Shown here: positions 17,271 through 27,887 of the stretch, piece by piece
Layout of the letters: each line of letters begins with the position of its first letter
How positions within the stretch are numbered: the first letter of the stretch is position 1
Origin: Geomicrobium sediminis
GTDB taxonomy: Bacteria; Bacillota; Bacilli; Bacillales; Marinococcaceae
DNA length: 64,000 bases
Direction of reading: 5' to 3'
NCBI RefSeq assembly: GCF_016908595.1
Contig: NZ_JAFBEC010000004.1
Span: 1-64,000, forward strand
Translations under genes and position numbers: made by a program
Notes under the pieces: generated by a model
What the model saw: the letters and a program-made list of their open reading frames with translations, nothing else
The model's database searches: none
Told to the model about the DNA's origin: nothing

Positions 17271-19511
17271 GTGAAACGTACAACGATCGTATACCGAGCG
17301 TTAACCGTGTTCGCCGTTGCTGCGCTTTTTTTGGCAGTCATTGGCGGACGTTTTTTATATGTACAAGTAGCAAAAGGGACGAGCGAGCACGACTATATGG
17401 CGTATGCAGAAAGTCAGTGGACGAGTGAGCAACCGTTACACGGTGAAAGGGGAACGATTTACACGAGTAACGGAAGTGCCATTGCAGAAGAAGTGTCCTC
17501 TTATTCAGTCCAAGCCATTCTTAAAGATGATTATGGCTATGAAGCTGTAGAAGATATTGATCACACTGCTGAGCAGTTAGCGCCTTATATTGGTCTTGAA
17601 ACGAACGAATTAAGAGATATGTTGCAAAGAGGTGTCGATGCAGATCGTTTCCAAGTTGAATTAGGAAGCGGCTCTCGTCAATTAACGTATGAAGAAAAAG
17701 AAAACATTGAGGACTTAGAACTTGCGGGGATTGAATTCAAAACGGAACCAAGACGATATTATCCGAACCAAGACTTTGCTTCTCATGTCGTTGGATATTT
17801 TGATCGAAGCGAGGATGAACCAGCAATGGGGTTGGAATCGTCGTTAGATGAGTATCTACTCGGAAGTGGAGGCTCGTATAGTTATTTACGTGCCCGAAAC
17901 GGTGTGCCATTGCCCGGTGAGGCGCGTGAGATGGAAGAAGCGTATCACGGACAAGACGTCTACTTGACGTTGCATTCACACATTCAACTTGCCGTTGAAC
18001 AAGCACTAACGGTTGCTGAAACGCTGTACGATCCTGAGCGCATGATGGCGATCGTTGCGGATCCGAAAACAGGTGAAGTACTCGCGATGAGTAATCGTCC
18101 GTCGTTTAATCCAAATTATTATCAATCGATCTCGAACCATATGAACTTTACCGTGTCTGACCATTTCGAACCAGGCTCGACGATGAAGATGTTTACGATG
18201 GCTGCAGCGATTGAAGAAGGCGTATACGATGACGAAGAGTATTTCCAATCGGGAACGTATAGCACTGGATATAGTGATACCCCGCTCATTCGTGACCACA
18301 ATCAAGGACGAGGTTGGGGAGACATTCCTTATAAAGAAGCGATGCCGAGGTCGGCAAACACTGCTTTTGCAAGCATTGTTAATGACAAGCTCGGTGCAGA
18401 CCGATTCTATGAATATATGGAACGCTTCGGATTTGGAAGACCGACTGGGATTGGTTTGCCGATGGAAGCTTCAGGCTTAATGTCTGAAAATGACTTAGGG
18501 GCCATCTATTCAGGGTTTGGACAAGCATCGGCCGTTACACCGATTCAACAAGTTCAAGCGGCAACGGCAATCGCCAACGGTGGCGATATGGTTCAGCCAT
18601 ATTTAATCGACAAAATCGTTAACCCGAATACAGGAGACGTCACGTATGAACATGAACCTGAGCTTTCAGGTCAGCCGATCTCTGAAGAAACAGCAAACCA
18701 AGTGAAAAGTCAATTACGCGATGTTGTGTACAGTGATATTGGTACGGGTCAACCGTATCAAGTAGAAGGAATTGAAGTTGCAGGGAAGACGGGTACGGCA
18801 CAAATTCCGAGTGAAGGTGGATATTTGAACGGCCATAATCAGAACATCTTTTCCTTTTTAGGGATGGCCCCGTATGACGATCCTGAACTTATTGTTTACG
18901 TTGCTGTAGATCGACCGAATATGCCTGATGGTAGAAGTGGTAACGGAGCTGTCGCTGAGATTTTTAATACGGTGTTAAAACAGAGTATCCAATACTTGAA
19001 TTTAACGTCATATGGTCTTGATGCTGATGAGTATCAACCAGAAGGTACTGAAGTGACCGATGTGACTGGATCTAGAATTAATCGTGCTGTGGAAGAGTTG
19101 CAAGAGCATAACCTTGACGCAGTAGTAATAGGTGATGGCAACCGGGTTGAAAAACAATACCCTGACGCCCACGACAAAGTTTTAGCAGGTGAAAAGATCT
19201 TTCTTCATACTGGTGGCGAAAGTATCATGCCTGACTTTACAGGATGGTCGCAACGAGATGTGATGAAGTTTGGTGTGGTTGCAGACCTTGACATTCATGT
19301 GGAAGGTAACGGTTTTGCAATGAATCAATCATTAGAACCTGGGGCGTCATTATCTGGAGTAGAAACGATTGACGTTGCATTTACAACAGACCGAAGTGCT
19401 TTAGACGATGAAGATGAAGAATCGCTGCCAGATGAAGCGGAAGGGTCATCTGAAGAGTCACCAACAGAAGAAGTAGAAGAATCACCAGAAGAAGAGGAAC
19501 CAGTAGAATAA
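17271..19511 (+). CDS. pbpB: Penicillin-binding protein 2B, septal transpeptidase with PASTA domains
   Basis: A class B PBP that cross-links septal peptidoglycan. 746 residues: membrane anchor (about 10-30), pedestal domain, transpeptidase with SxxK at FEPGSTMK (S303), SxN at RSANTAF (about 354) and KTGTAQ (about 503). Two PASTA domains follow (about 590-700), then a strongly acidic tail of about 35 residues (alternating E/D/S/P), longer than I recall in B. subtilis; this may suit a salty or alkaline exterior. GTG start with AAGGTGGTG upstream. Confidence 0.95.
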   Translation: MKRTTIVYRALTVFAVAALFLAVIGGRFLYVQVAKGTSEHDYMAYAESQWTSEQPLHGERGTIYTSNGSAIAEEVSSYSVQAILKDDYGYEAVEDIDHTAEQLAPYIGLETNELRDMLQRGVDADRFQVELGSGSRQLTYEEKENIEDLELAGIEFKTEPRRYYPNQDFASHVVGYFDRSEDEPAMGLESSLDEYLLGSGGSYSYLRARNGVPLPGEAREMEEAYHGQDVYLTLHSHIQLAVEQALTVAETLYDPERMMAIVADPKTGEVLAMSNRPSFNPNYYQSISNHMNFTVSDHFEPGSTMKMFTMAAAIEEGVYDDEEYFQSGTYSTGYSDTPLIRDHNQGRGWGDIPYKEAMPRSANTAFASIVNDKLGADRFYEYMERFGFGRPTGIGLPMEASGLMSENDLGAIYSGFGQASAVTPIQQVQAATAIANGGDMVQPYLIDKIVNPNTGDVTYEHEPELSGQPISEETANQVKSQLRDVVYSDIGTGQPYQVEGIEVAGKTGTAQIPSEGGYLNGHNQNIFSFLGMAPYDDPELIVYVAVDRPNMPDGRSGNGAVAEIFNTVLKQSIQYLNLTSYGLDADEYQPEGTEVTDVTGSRINRAVEELQEHNLDAVVIGDGNRVEKQYPDAHDKVLAGEKIFLHTGGESIMPDFTGWSQRDVMKFGVVADLDIHVEGNGFAMNQSLEPGASLSGVETIDVAFTTDRSALDDEDEESLPDEAEGSSEESPTEEVEESPEEEEPVE

Positions 19512-19570
19512 TCGTTTGCAGTTCTGATTAGAACCGTACAAGCATATCGTAAAAGGGACAGACCGTAATC

Positions 19571-19626
19571 GGAGGACTTTTGAAAAGCGTCGAACGTATA
19601 CGCTACACATTAGCCCTCCTTTTTTT
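19571..19626 (+). terminator. Possible partial terminator between pbpB and spoVD
   Basis: GGAGG (19571-19575) can pair with CCTCC (19615-19619) enclosing a second hairpin (AGCGT/ACGCT, 19586-19604), followed by seven T. The outer stem is short, so termination may be incomplete. Confidence 0.45.
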
Positions 19627-19653
19627 GAACCTCTCGTTAAAGGTGGCCCTTTT

Positions 19654-21591
19654 ATGTCAAAAATAACAAAAACGCTCGTACGTAAACGCCTCTTTTTCTT
19701 TTTAATCATTGGCCTCGTTTTGGCAATTGTATTAATGGCAAGACTAGGGTATGTACAGTTTGGTCTTGGTGGCTGGCTTACAGGAGCTGCTGAAGATTCA
19801 TGGAGCCGTGATTTACCTTTTGAAGCAGAACGAGGAGAGATCTTGGATCGAAATGGAGAAGTGTTGGCAACAAATGTTAGTGCACCGTCTGTGCTCGTCG
19901 TTCCACGGCAAATTGATCATCCTGAAGAAACGGCGGCAATGCTTGCAGATTTACTAGACGGAGATAAAGAGCGAATCTACCGTCAAGTGACTGAGAACAG
20001 CTCAATCGTAAGAATTAATCCAGATGGCCGAAAGATTGATCAAGAGGTGGCTAGTGATATACGTAAAATGCGCCATTCAGGCGTTTATATTGTTGAAGAC
20101 AATAAGCGTCATTATCCACAAGGTGAACACCTCGCACACGTACTCGGCTTCGCTGGGATTGATAATCAAGGCTTAGTCGGTTTGGAAAGTTTTTATGACG
20201 ACAAATTGGCAGGACAAAGTGGTCACGTATCCTTCTTTTCAGATGCACAAGGTCGTCGTCTTCCAGATATGGCTGATCAATATCAACCACCACAAAATGG
20301 AATGGACGTAAAGTTAACGATCGACGATCGGGTGCAAAAAATTATTGAACGTGAGCTTGATAATGCAGAAGCAACGTATAATCCAGACGGTGCGCTCGCG
20401 ATTGCGATGGATCCACAATCTGGAGAAATCCTTGGCATGTCTAGTCGCCCTCACTTTAACCCAGACGATTATCAAGCCGTATCACCAGAGATTTACAATC
20501 AGAATCGCCCGATTTGGGCGCAGTATGAACCCGGGTCAACGTTCAAAATCATAACGCTTGCAGCTGCACTAGAAGAGAATAAAGTTGACCTAGATAATGA
20601 TCACTATTACGATAGTGGGTCAATTGAAGTGGCAGGACATCGGCTTCGCTGTTGGAAAAAAGGTGGGCATGGCAGTCAAACGTTTCTAGAAGTTGTACAA
20701 AACTCTTGTAACCCAGGCTTTGTTGTTCTTGGGGAACGCTTAGGTACAGAGAAGTTATTTGACTACATTCGAGCTTTTGGTTTCGGTGAAGAGACAGGCA
20801 TTGATATGGACGGCGAAGGATCTGGCATTCTATTTAAAGAAGAAAATGTCGGTCCGCTCGAACGTGCGACGACCGCATTCGGTCAAGGGGTTGCCGTTAC
20901 ACCGATTCAACAAGTTGCCGCCGTTGCCGCAGCAGTAAATGGTGGAACGTTATACCAACCGTTTATTGCAAAAGATTGGATTAACCCTGATACAGATATG
21001 GTGATTGACAGTCAAATGCCAATCGCAAAACGTAACGTCATCTCAGAAGAGACGTCTAAAGAAGTGCGTCGTGCCCTTGAGAACGTAGTCGCTCAAGGCA
21101 CAGGTGGAAAAGCATTTGTTGATGGCTACCGAGTAGGTGGCAAAACAGGTACCGCTCAAAAGGCTTCTGGTGGTCGATACTTGGAAAACAATCATATCGT
21201 TTCATTTATCGGGTTTGCCCCAGCTGATGATCCACAAATCGTCGTCTACGTCGCTGTAGACAATCCGAAAAACACGGTTCAGTTTGGTGGTGTTGTTTCC
21301 GCACCTATTGCAGGTAAGATTATTGGCGATAGTTTAGAAGCGCTTGGCGTCCCTAAACGAGAGGATCAAATCGAGAAGAAATTAACGTGGACGGACGTAC
21401 CGGTTTTAGAAGTTCCTGATCTTACTGGATTGACCCTTCGAGACATTCACGATGCGAGTTATCCGTTAGAACTTGATATTCAAGGAAATGGTGAATTTAT
21501 CCAACGTCAATCACCAGCAGCAGGCGAACGAGTGGAAGAAGGATCTACAGTCCGGATCTTTATGGGGGATGAAGAACAGCCAAGGGACTAA
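19654..21591 (+). CDS. spoVD: SpoVD, sporulation-specific class B penicillin-binding protein
   Basis: A 645-residue mother-cell transpeptidase for spore cortex synthesis, partner of SpoVE. Membrane anchor at 12-30; catalytic S295 in YEPGSTFK; QNSCNPG (SxN motif); KTGTAQKA near 507; one C-terminal PASTA domain (about 580-640). C333 and C352 are 19 residues apart, as are the two redox-switch cysteines of B. subtilis SpoVD (C332/C351), whose disulfide StoA opens. ATG at 19654 with AAAGGTGG upstream. In B. subtilis it is sigma-E-controlled; I could not identify a clear sigma-E promoter in the 142-bp gap after pbpB. Confidence 0.94.
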   Translation: MSKITKTLVRKRLFFFLIIGLVLAIVLMARLGYVQFGLGGWLTGAAEDSWSRDLPFEAERGEILDRNGEVLATNVSAPSVLVVPRQIDHPEETAAMLADLLDGDKERIYRQVTENSSIVRINPDGRKIDQEVASDIRKMRHSGVYIVEDNKRHYPQGEHLAHVLGFAGIDNQGLVGLESFYDDKLAGQSGHVSFFSDAQGRRLPDMADQYQPPQNGMDVKLTIDDRVQKIIERELDNAEATYNPDGALAIAMDPQSGEILGMSSRPHFNPDDYQAVSPEIYNQNRPIWAQYEPGSTFKIITLAAALEENKVDLDNDHYYDSGSIEVAGHRLRCWKKGGHGSQTFLEVVQNSCNPGFVVLGERLGTEKLFDYIRAFGFGEETGIDMDGEGSGILFKEENVGPLERATTAFGQGVAVTPIQQVAAVAAAVNGGTLYQPFIAKDWINPDTDMVIDSQMPIAKRNVISEETSKEVRRALENVVAQGTGGKAFVDGYRVGGKTGTAQKASGGRYLENNHIVSFIGFAPADDPQIVVYVAVDNPKNTVQFGGVVSAPIAGKIIGDSLEALGVPKREDQIEKKLTWTDVPVLEVPDLTGLTLRDIHDASYPLELDIQGNGEFIQRQSPAAGERVEEGSTVRIFMGDEEQPRD

Positions 21592-21720
21592 TTTCCTTGG
21601 CTGATTGCTTATACATAAGAGTCTTTCGTAAGTTTTTTGCGTGTACTTAGAAATTGTGACCATATAAGAAGCTATTAATGATATAATAATTGCTTGTGAG
21701 AATGAAAGTGAGTGGTAAAA

Positions 21721-23190
21721 ATGAAATTATATGATCTAACTGAAGACCTACTCGTCTTCCAAAAATCAACTTCACATAACCCTACAATTACATCTGTAGA
21801 AATGGACTCTAGAAAAATTCAATCAGGGTCTCTCTTCGTTGCACTTCGAGGCTTTACAGTGGACGGTCATTCGTTCGCCGAACAAGCCGAGCAAAAAGGT
21901 GCAAGTGCAATTATCGCTGAAGAGGTACTTAACGTTTCGATTCCAGTTATTGTCGTGAAAGATTCGTATCGTGCGTTGGCACAAATCGCGGCGAAGTTTT
22001 ATGACGATCCGACAAAACAATTAAATGTGATCGGAGTAACAGGGACGAATGGAAAGACAACAACAACACACTTAATTGAAAACATCTTTAACGAAGCAAA
22101 ACGTTCATTAGGTTTAATCGGGACATTGTATACAAAGTATGCAAACGAGACGTTTGAATCGAAGAACACAACGCCAGAATCATTGCTACTACAAAAAACC
22201 TTCCGTGACATGGCTGATGCAGGCGTTACAGATGTGGCAATGGAAGTGAGTTCACAAGCGCTCGCACTCGGTCGTGTTCGTGGGACGGACTTTAACGTAG
22301 CTGTTTTTACGAACCTGACTGCTGACCACTTAGATTATCATGAAACCATTGACAATTATAAGCACGCGAAGAGTTTATTATTCTCTCAACTCGGGAACCG
22401 ATACGCGGATGAGTTAAAAGCAGCCGTTTTAAACATCGATGACCCAGTGAGTGCAGAACTCATGCAAGCAACAGCAGCTCCAGTCATTACGTATGGACTA
22501 AGTGATAAAGCGGATGTTCGTGGGAAGAACTTACGTCAAACGCCTTCAGGTACATTTTTTACGTTAGAAATTGGCGATCAATCGATCGACCTCGATCTTA
22601 AAATGGTCGGAAGGTTTAACGTCTATAATGCGTTAGCGGCAGCTAGTGCAGCGTACGTCTCAGGGATTTCCCTAGAGACGATTAAATCTAGCTTAGAAGC
22701 AAGTAAGCCAATTCCAGGTCGATTTGAAACGGTGAACATAGGCCAAGATTATGCCGTTATTGTTGATTATGCCCACACGGCAGACAGCCTTGACAACATT
22801 ATGCAAACCGTTAAAGACCTTGCAACGAAAAATGTCTACGTCGTTGTTGGCTGTGGTGGGGATCGTGATCGTACGAAACGTCCAGAAATGGCTAGAATTG
22901 CTGAGAGTTTTGCAGATCTCGCGATTTTCACGAGTGACAACCCGAGATCAGAAGATCCAGAACATATTCTGCGTGACATGGTTGCAGGTGTACAAACAAA
23001 TCGTTATGAAGTGATCGTGAACCGAACGGAAGCGATTGATTATGCGATTTCTAAAGCAACGAAAGATGACGTGATTGTCATTGCTGGTAAAGGTCACGAA
23101 ACGTATCAAGAAGTAAACGGCGTATTTCATGATTTTGACGATCGTGAAGTTGCGAAAGAAGCGATTATGAAACGGTTAAGCCAAGCGTAA
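21721..23190 (+). CDS. murE: UDP-MurNAc-L-Ala-D-Glu:meso-DAP ligase
   Basis: A 489-residue cytosolic Mur ligase. ATP site GVTGTNGKTTTTHLI (about 107-121); the specificity motif DNPR in FTSDNPRSEDP (about 407) indicates meso-diaminopimelate as the third stem residue, so an A1-gamma peptidoglycan. ATG at 21721; a GTG three codons upstream is possible but overlaps the weak AGTGAG ribosome binding site. A TATAAT at 21682-21687 may be the -10 of a separate promoter, which would make murE independent of spoVD, but no -35 at normal spacing is visible. Confidence 0.95.
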   Translation: MKLYDLTEDLLVFQKSTSHNPTITSVEMDSRKIQSGSLFVALRGFTVDGHSFAEQAEQKGASAIIAEEVLNVSIPVIVVKDSYRALAQIAAKFYDDPTKQLNVIGVTGTNGKTTTTHLIENIFNEAKRSLGLIGTLYTKYANETFESKNTTPESLLLQKTFRDMADAGVTDVAMEVSSQALALGRVRGTDFNVAVFTNLTADHLDYHETIDNYKHAKSLLFSQLGNRYADELKAAVLNIDDPVSAELMQATAAPVITYGLSDKADVRGKNLRQTPSGTFFTLEIGDQSIDLDLKMVGRFNVYNALAAASAAYVSGISLETIKSSLEASKPIPGRFETVNIGQDYAVIVDYAHTADSLDNIMQTVKDLATKNVYVVVGCGGDRDRTKRPEMARIAESFADLAIFTSDNPRSEDPEHILRDMVAGVQTNRYEVIVNRTEAIDYAISKATKDDVIVIAGKGHETYQEVNGVFHDFDDREVAKEAIMKRLSQA

Positions 23191-23215
23191 ACAATGGTGA
23201 AAGGAGAGAGCTTAC

Positions 23216-24199
23216 ATGTTTGAACCCGTTATACTCATCGCGATTGCAACTGCATTTGTTTTATGCGTTGCTCTTTCCCCATTGTTTATTCCAATGCTTC
23301 ACCGTATGAAGTTTGGGCAAAGCATTCGCGACGAAGGACCAAAAAGTCATCAAAAGAAAAGTGGTACGCCAACGATGGGAGGCATCGTTGTACTCATTAG
23401 TATCGTTTTGACGGTGTTTATCGTCATCGCGTTCGTACCGCAACTAGAGCTCGATTATCGCATATGGTTATTGTTGCTCGTAACCGTAGCCTTTGGTCTC
23501 GTCGGATTTCTTGATGACTTTATTAAAGTTGTCATGAAACGAAACCTCGGTTTAAATTCAAAACAAAAACTTCTAGCACAACTTGTCGTTGCTGCGATCT
23601 TCTATTTCGTACTTCGTCAATATGAATTTTCTACGAGTGTGCACATTCCAGCTACTTCACTATCCATTGATATCGGTTGGTTGTACTTGCTGCTCGTTGC
23701 AGTGATGCTCGTCGGCGCTTCCAACGCTGTGAATTTAACGGATGGCCTAGATGGACTGCTTGCAGGTACATCTGCAATTGCATTTGGTGCTTTCACCGTG
23801 CTCGCATGGGCTGCCGGATTTACAGAAGTTGCGATCTTCTCAGCGGCAGTTGTTGGTGCGGTACTCGGTTTCCTTGTCTTTAATGCGCACCCAGCTAAAG
23901 TATTTATGGGTGACACAGGGTCCCTTGCATTAGGTGGTGCGATTGCGGCGATTGCAATTTTGATTGAGATGGAAATTCTTCTCGTCTTAATTGGTGCTGT
24001 GTTCGTCATTGAGACGCTTTCTGTCATCATTCAAGTAACGTCCTATAAGCTAACGAAGAAGCGAGTATTTAAGATGAGTCCACTCCATCATCATTATGAG
24101 CTTGTCGGTTGGTCTGAATGGAAAGTGGTTATCGTCTTTTGGGTCGCTGGATTAATCTTTGCGGTGCTTGGCGTGTACATTGGGGTGTTAGATTTATGA
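23216..24199 (+). CDS. mraY: Phospho-N-acetylmuramoyl-pentapeptide transferase
   Basis: An integral membrane enzyme of 327 residues with about ten transmembrane helices that makes lipid I from UDP-MurNAc-pentapeptide and undecaprenyl phosphate. Signatures: GTPTMGG (about 50-56), FLDDFIKV (about 101-108), [13 protein letters not shown] (about 173-185) and HHHYE near 283. AAAGGAG before the ATG. Overlaps murD by 4 bp. Confidence 0.96.
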   Translation: MFEPVILIAIATAFVLCVALSPLFIPMLHRMKFGQSIRDEGPKSHQKKSGTPTMGGIVVLISIVLTVFIVIAFVPQLELDYRIWLLLLVTVAFGLVGFLDDFIKVVMKRNLGLNSKQKLLAQLVVAAIFYFVLRQYEFSTSVHIPATSLSIDIGWLYLLLVAVMLVGASNAVNLTDGLDGLLAGTSAIAFGAFTVLAWAAGFTEVAIFSAAVVGAVLGFLVFNAHPAKVFMGDTGSLALGGAIAAIAILIEMEILLVLIGAVFVIETLSVIIQVTSYKLTKKRVFKMSPLHHHYELVGWSEWKVVIVFWVAGLIFAVLGVYIGVLDL

Positions 24200-25551
24200 T
24201 GATGGATCAATTGCAAGATAAATACGTTTTAATTTTAGGGCTTGCTAGAAGCGGAGAAGCGGCTGCGCGCCTTCTAATAAAGCATGGTGCAAACGTTGTC
24301 GTTAATGAATACAAGTCAAAAGAAGAGTTAAACAACGTTGAAGCATTAGAAGCCCTCGGGGTTACGTTCGTAACCGGAGGGCATCCCCCGCACCTTCTTG
24401 AACAAAATCCAGCTTTTATCGTAAAAAATCCGGGCATTCGTTATGATAATCCAATCGTTCTTGGAGCTATTCAACAAAACATTCCAGTCGTTACGGAAGT
24501 AGAGCTCGCGGGTGAGATTCTTAAAGGGACGCTCATTGCGATTACTGGTTCGAATGGTAAAACGACAACGACAAAGTTAATCGAAGAAATGATTGCTGCA
24601 GATGATAAACGAGCGTTTTTAGCAGGGAACATCGGCTTGCCAGCTTGTGAAGTGGCAGAGAAGGTTCATGAAGACGACTATATGGTCACAGAAGTGTCTA
24701 GTTTCCAGTTAAAAGGAACGATTAACTTTAAGCCAGAGGTTGCCGTCTTGTTAAACATCTTTGACGCTCATTTGGATTATCATGGTACAAAAGACGATTA
24801 TGTCGATTCAAAAGCGAACGTAACCGCTTTTCAAGATGCTACTGATGTGCTCGTCTACAATGAAGATGATCCAACGGTTAAGGAAATTGCAAGCCGTTCA
24901 AAAGCAAAAACGCTACCGTTCTCAATCCAGTCCACGTTATCAAACGGTGTGAGTTTAGATGAAAATAAGAAAGTCATTCAAGTTGATGGTGAGCCGATCA
25001 TTGCCATTGACAAGATCGTGCTCCCAGGCATGCACAATTTGGAGAACATCCTCGCAGCGATCGCAGTCGCTACGACGTGCAACATTAACAAAGAAGCTAT
25101 TGCTCACGTGTTAATGTCATTTAGTGGTGTTGAACATCGATTGCAATTCGTTAAAGAATTGAATGGACGAAGAGTCTATAACGATAGTAAAGCGACGAAC
25201 ATATTAGCGACTGATAAAGCGCTACGCGCCTTTAACGAACCAATTGTACTCATTGCAGGCGGATTGGATCGTGGCAATGAGTTTGATGAACTCGTCTCCA
25301 GTTTAACGAGTGTGAAAGCACTTATAACGTATGGTGAGACGAAAGAGAAGTTAAAGCGTGCTGGTCAAACGGCAGGTGTTCAGTCGATTGGTCTACATGA
25401 AACGATTGAAGAAGCGGTTGAACAAGCGTATGAAGTCTCTGACGAAGGTGACGTTATTTTACTGTCTCCAGCTTGTGCGAGTTGGGATCAGTTTAAAACC
25501 TTTGAAGAGCGTGGAGAAGCGTTTTTGAAAGCTGTTGAAGCAATTCAGTAA
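24196..25551 (+). CDS. murD: UDP-MurNAc-L-alanine:D-glutamate ligase
   Basis: A 451-residue cytosolic Mur ligase adding D-Glu. N-terminal UDP-binding [16 protein letters not shown] site [16 protein letters not shown] (about 115-130); [13 protein letters not shown] late in the protein. Three ATG codons stand in a row (24196, 24199, 24202); the first has the best spacing from GGGGTG and overlaps the mraY stop. Confidence 0.95.
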   Translation: MMMDQLQDKYVLILGLARSGEAAARLLIKHGANVVVNEYKSKEELNNVEALEALGVTFVTGGHPPHLLEQNPAFIVKNPGIRYDNPIVLGAIQQNIPVVTEVELAGEILKGTLIAITGSNGKTTTTKLIEEMIAADDKRAFLAGNIGLPACEVAEKVHEDDYMVTEVSSFQLKGTINFKPEVAVLLNIFDAHLDYHGTKDDYVDSKANVTAFQDATDVLVYNEDDPTVKEIASRSKAKTLPFSIQSTLSNGVSLDENKKVIQVDGEPIIAIDKIVLPGMHNLENILAAIAVATTCNINKEAIAHVLMSFSGVEHRLQFVKELNGRRVYNDSKATNILATDKALRAFNEPIVLIAGGLDRGNEFDELVSSLTSVKALITYGETKEKLKRAGQTAGVQSIGLHETIEEAVEQAYEVSDEGDVILLSPACASWDQFKTFEERGEAFLKAVEAIQ

Positions 25552-25643
25552 AGGGTGGACATGTTACGGCAACACGCGTCATAAGCTGTATTAGGACTGT
25601 TCAAACAAGAACAGCTTAATCAGCGTTGTGACGGGGTGAAACT

Positions 25644-26747
25644 GTGAAAAATACAAAACAACCGGTCGATGGTTTATTATTATTTGCCATTGGTGCATTG
25701 CTAATTATCGGGGTTATTATGGTGTACAGTGCGAGTGCCGCTTGGGGGGAGTATCGTTTTAACGATCCGTTCTATTTCTCCAAGCGACAAGCGCTCTTTG
25801 CATTTGTCGGTGTCATTGGTCTCGTCATTATGATGCACTTTGACTACTGGAAGATGAGAAGGTATGTCGTACCTGCACTTTTTGTCTGCTTTGGTTTACT
25901 TATTCTCGTGCTCATTCCTGGTGTCGGCTTAATTCGTGGTGGTGCCCAGAGTTGGATTGGTGTAGGTGCTTTCTCCATTCAACCGTCGGAGTTTATGAAA
26001 CTTGCGATGATTGGGTTTTTGGCACACTGGCTTTCCAATAACAATCAACTGCTGTCGTCCTTTAAAAAAGGGCTTTTGCCACTGCTTGCAACGATTTTTG
26101 TAGCGTTTGGTATGATTATGTTGCAACCTGATTTAGGTACTGGAGCGGTCATGGTGGCAACATCATTTATCATTTTATTCGTTGCGGGAGCAAGGATTAA
26201 GCACTTTGCTGTTCTCGGTGGGATTGGGGTATTAGGATTTGTAGGGCTGATTGCATCTGCACCTTACCGAATTGACCGAATCACATCGTTTTTAGATCCG
26301 TGGAGCGATCCACTCGGAACAGGGTTTCAAATTATTCAATCACTTTATGCGATTGGACCAGGCGGATTGTTTGGAATGGGTTTTGGTGAAAGTAGACAAA
26401 AATACTTTTACTTACCCGAGCCTCAAACGGATTTTATATTTGCCGTGATTGCAGAAGAAGGTGGCTTTATTGCAGGAGCGATGGTGATCTTCTTGTTTAC
26501 AGTCATCTTATGGAGAGGGATTCGAGCTGCATTGCTTGCTCCTGATTCGTTCGGCACATATCTTGCGGTCGGAATTGTTGGTATGCTTTTCGTACAAGTA
26601 GCGATCAACATCGGCGTTGTCATTGGCTTAATTCCAGTAACAGGGATTACGCTGCCACTCTTAAGTTATGGTGGCTCATCGCTTACGCTCATGCTCGTTG
26701 CTTTAGGTATTCTATTAAACATTAGCGCTCACGCAAGAAGCGTTTAA
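25644..26747 (+). CDS. spoVE: SEDS-family glycosyltransferase, SpoVE (FtsW/RodA type)
   Basis: A ten-helix membrane peptidoglycan polymerase, 367 residues. SEDS signatures: VMVYSASA near residue 25, WKMRRYVVP, SIQPSEFMKLAMI near 115, and the C-terminal GITLPLLSYGGSS. B. subtilis has SpoVE (366 residues) at this exact place between murD and murG; it pairs with SpoVD for cortex synthesis. FtsW cannot be excluded by sequence alone. GTG start with GGGGTG upstream. The 92-bp gap after murD holds a weak sigma-E-like pair (ACATGTT, 14 bp, CATAAGCT), consistent with mother-cell control. Confidence 0.88.
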   Translation: MKNTKQPVDGLLLFAIGALLIIGVIMVYSASAAWGEYRFNDPFYFSKRQALFAFVGVIGLVIMMHFDYWKMRRYVVPALFVCFGLLILVLIPGVGLIRGGAQSWIGVGAFSIQPSEFMKLAMIGFLAHWLSNNNQLLSSFKKGLLPLLATIFVAFGMIMLQPDLGTGAVMVATSFIILFVAGARIKHFAVLGGIGVLGFVGLIASAPYRIDRITSFLDPWSDPLGTGFQIIQSLYAIGPGGLFGMGFGESRQKYFYLPEPQTDFIFAVIAEEGGFIAGAMVIFLFTVILWRGIRAALLAPDSFGTYLAVGIVGMLFVQVAINIGVVIGLIPVTGITLPLLSYGGSSLTLMLVALGILLNISAHARSV

Positions 26748-26769
26748 TATTTTGAAATTAGGTGGGAAA

Positions 26770-27861
26770 ATGAAAGTATTATTAACTGGTGGAGGTACAG
26801 GCGGTCACATTTACCCTGCACTTGCCCTTGCAAATGAAATTAAACGTCAGTACCCAGACGCCCATTTCTTATATATCGGTACGTCCAATGGTTTAGAAGC
26901 AAACATCGTTCCAAACCACCCATTGCCGTTTGAAACGATTGAGATTAGTGGATTTAAGCGAAAGCTTTCCTTCGAAAATGTGAAAACGATTAAGCGCTTT
27001 TTAATGGGTACGAAACGAGCGAAATCATTGATTCGTTCGTTTCAACCAGATGTGGCGATTGGAACAGGCGGCTACGTTGCGGGTCCTGTCATGTATGCGG
27101 CAGCGAAGTTAAACGTTCCAACGATCATTCATGAACAAAACAGTGTTCCTGGGCTAACGAATAAATTTTTAAGTCGATACGTCGATCGTGTCGCGACGTG
27201 TTTTGATGAAGCGACGAACTATTTTCCAAAAGAAAAGACGGTATACACTGGAAATCCAAGAGCTCAAGAAGCGTTACGTGCAGACAACGTCGATTTACAA
27301 AATGAATATGGACTGGATGCAAATGTACCTACTGTATTGATTGTCGGAGGTAGTCGAGGTGCAAGACCGATTCATGAAGCGTTTTTGGAAGCACTTCCGC
27401 AGTTAAAAGACAAAATCTGTCAATTTCTCTATGTTACGGGCGACGTTCATTATGATAAAGTGAAAGAGCAACTAGAAACGATTGAGACGAATCAACACGT
27501 CGTTATTCGTCCATTTATTTCAGATATGCCGAGCGTTTTAAAAAGTGTCGATGCAATCGTTAGTCGTGCTGGTGCAACAACCCTCTCAGAAATTACAGCA
27601 ATTGGGATTCCATCAATTCTGATTCCAAGTCCTTATGTAACAAATAACCATCAAGAACACAATGCACGAGCGCTTGAAAAAGCAGGTGCAGCAATTGTCC
27701 GTAAAGAAAATGAATGGGGAGCAGAACAGTTTGCTTCTGACTTACGCAACATTTTTGACGGAGAAACGCAAAGCAACATGAAGCTTGCTGCACAAAAAGC
27801 AGGAACTCCTGATGCGAGTGATCGTTTAATCAAAGTGATCCAAACATTAATCAAAGAATAA
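26770..27861 (+). CDS. murG: UDP-GlcNAc:lipid I N-acetylglucosaminyltransferase
   Basis: A 363-residue GT-B fold peripheral membrane enzyme that makes lipid II. Glycine-rich loop GGGTGGHIYPALALA (about 8-22), GTGGYVAGP (about 98-106), VGGSRGARPIHEA and the UDP-GlcNAc site RAGATTLSEI. The ATG at 26770 has AGGTGGG upstream; the frame extends six codons upstream without a ribosome binding site. Confidence 0.95.
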   Translation: MKVLLTGGGTGGHIYPALALANEIKRQYPDAHFLYIGTSNGLEANIVPNHPLPFETIEISGFKRKLSFENVKTIKRFLMGTKRAKSLIRSFQPDVAIGTGGYVAGPVMYAAAKLNVPTIIHEQNSVPGLTNKFLSRYVDRVATCFDEATNYFPKEKTVYTGNPRAQEALRADNVDLQNEYGLDANVPTVLIVGGSRGARPIHEAFLEALPQLKDKICQFLYVTGDVHYDKVKEQLETIETNQHVVIRPFISDMPSVLKSVDAIVSRAGATTLSEITAIGIPSILIPSPYVTNNHQEHNARALEKAGAAIVRKENEWGAEQFASDLRNIFDGETQSNMKLAAQKAGTPDASDRLIKVIQTLIKE

Positions 27862-27887
27862 CAGCAGGACGGTAGGAGGACATTTCT

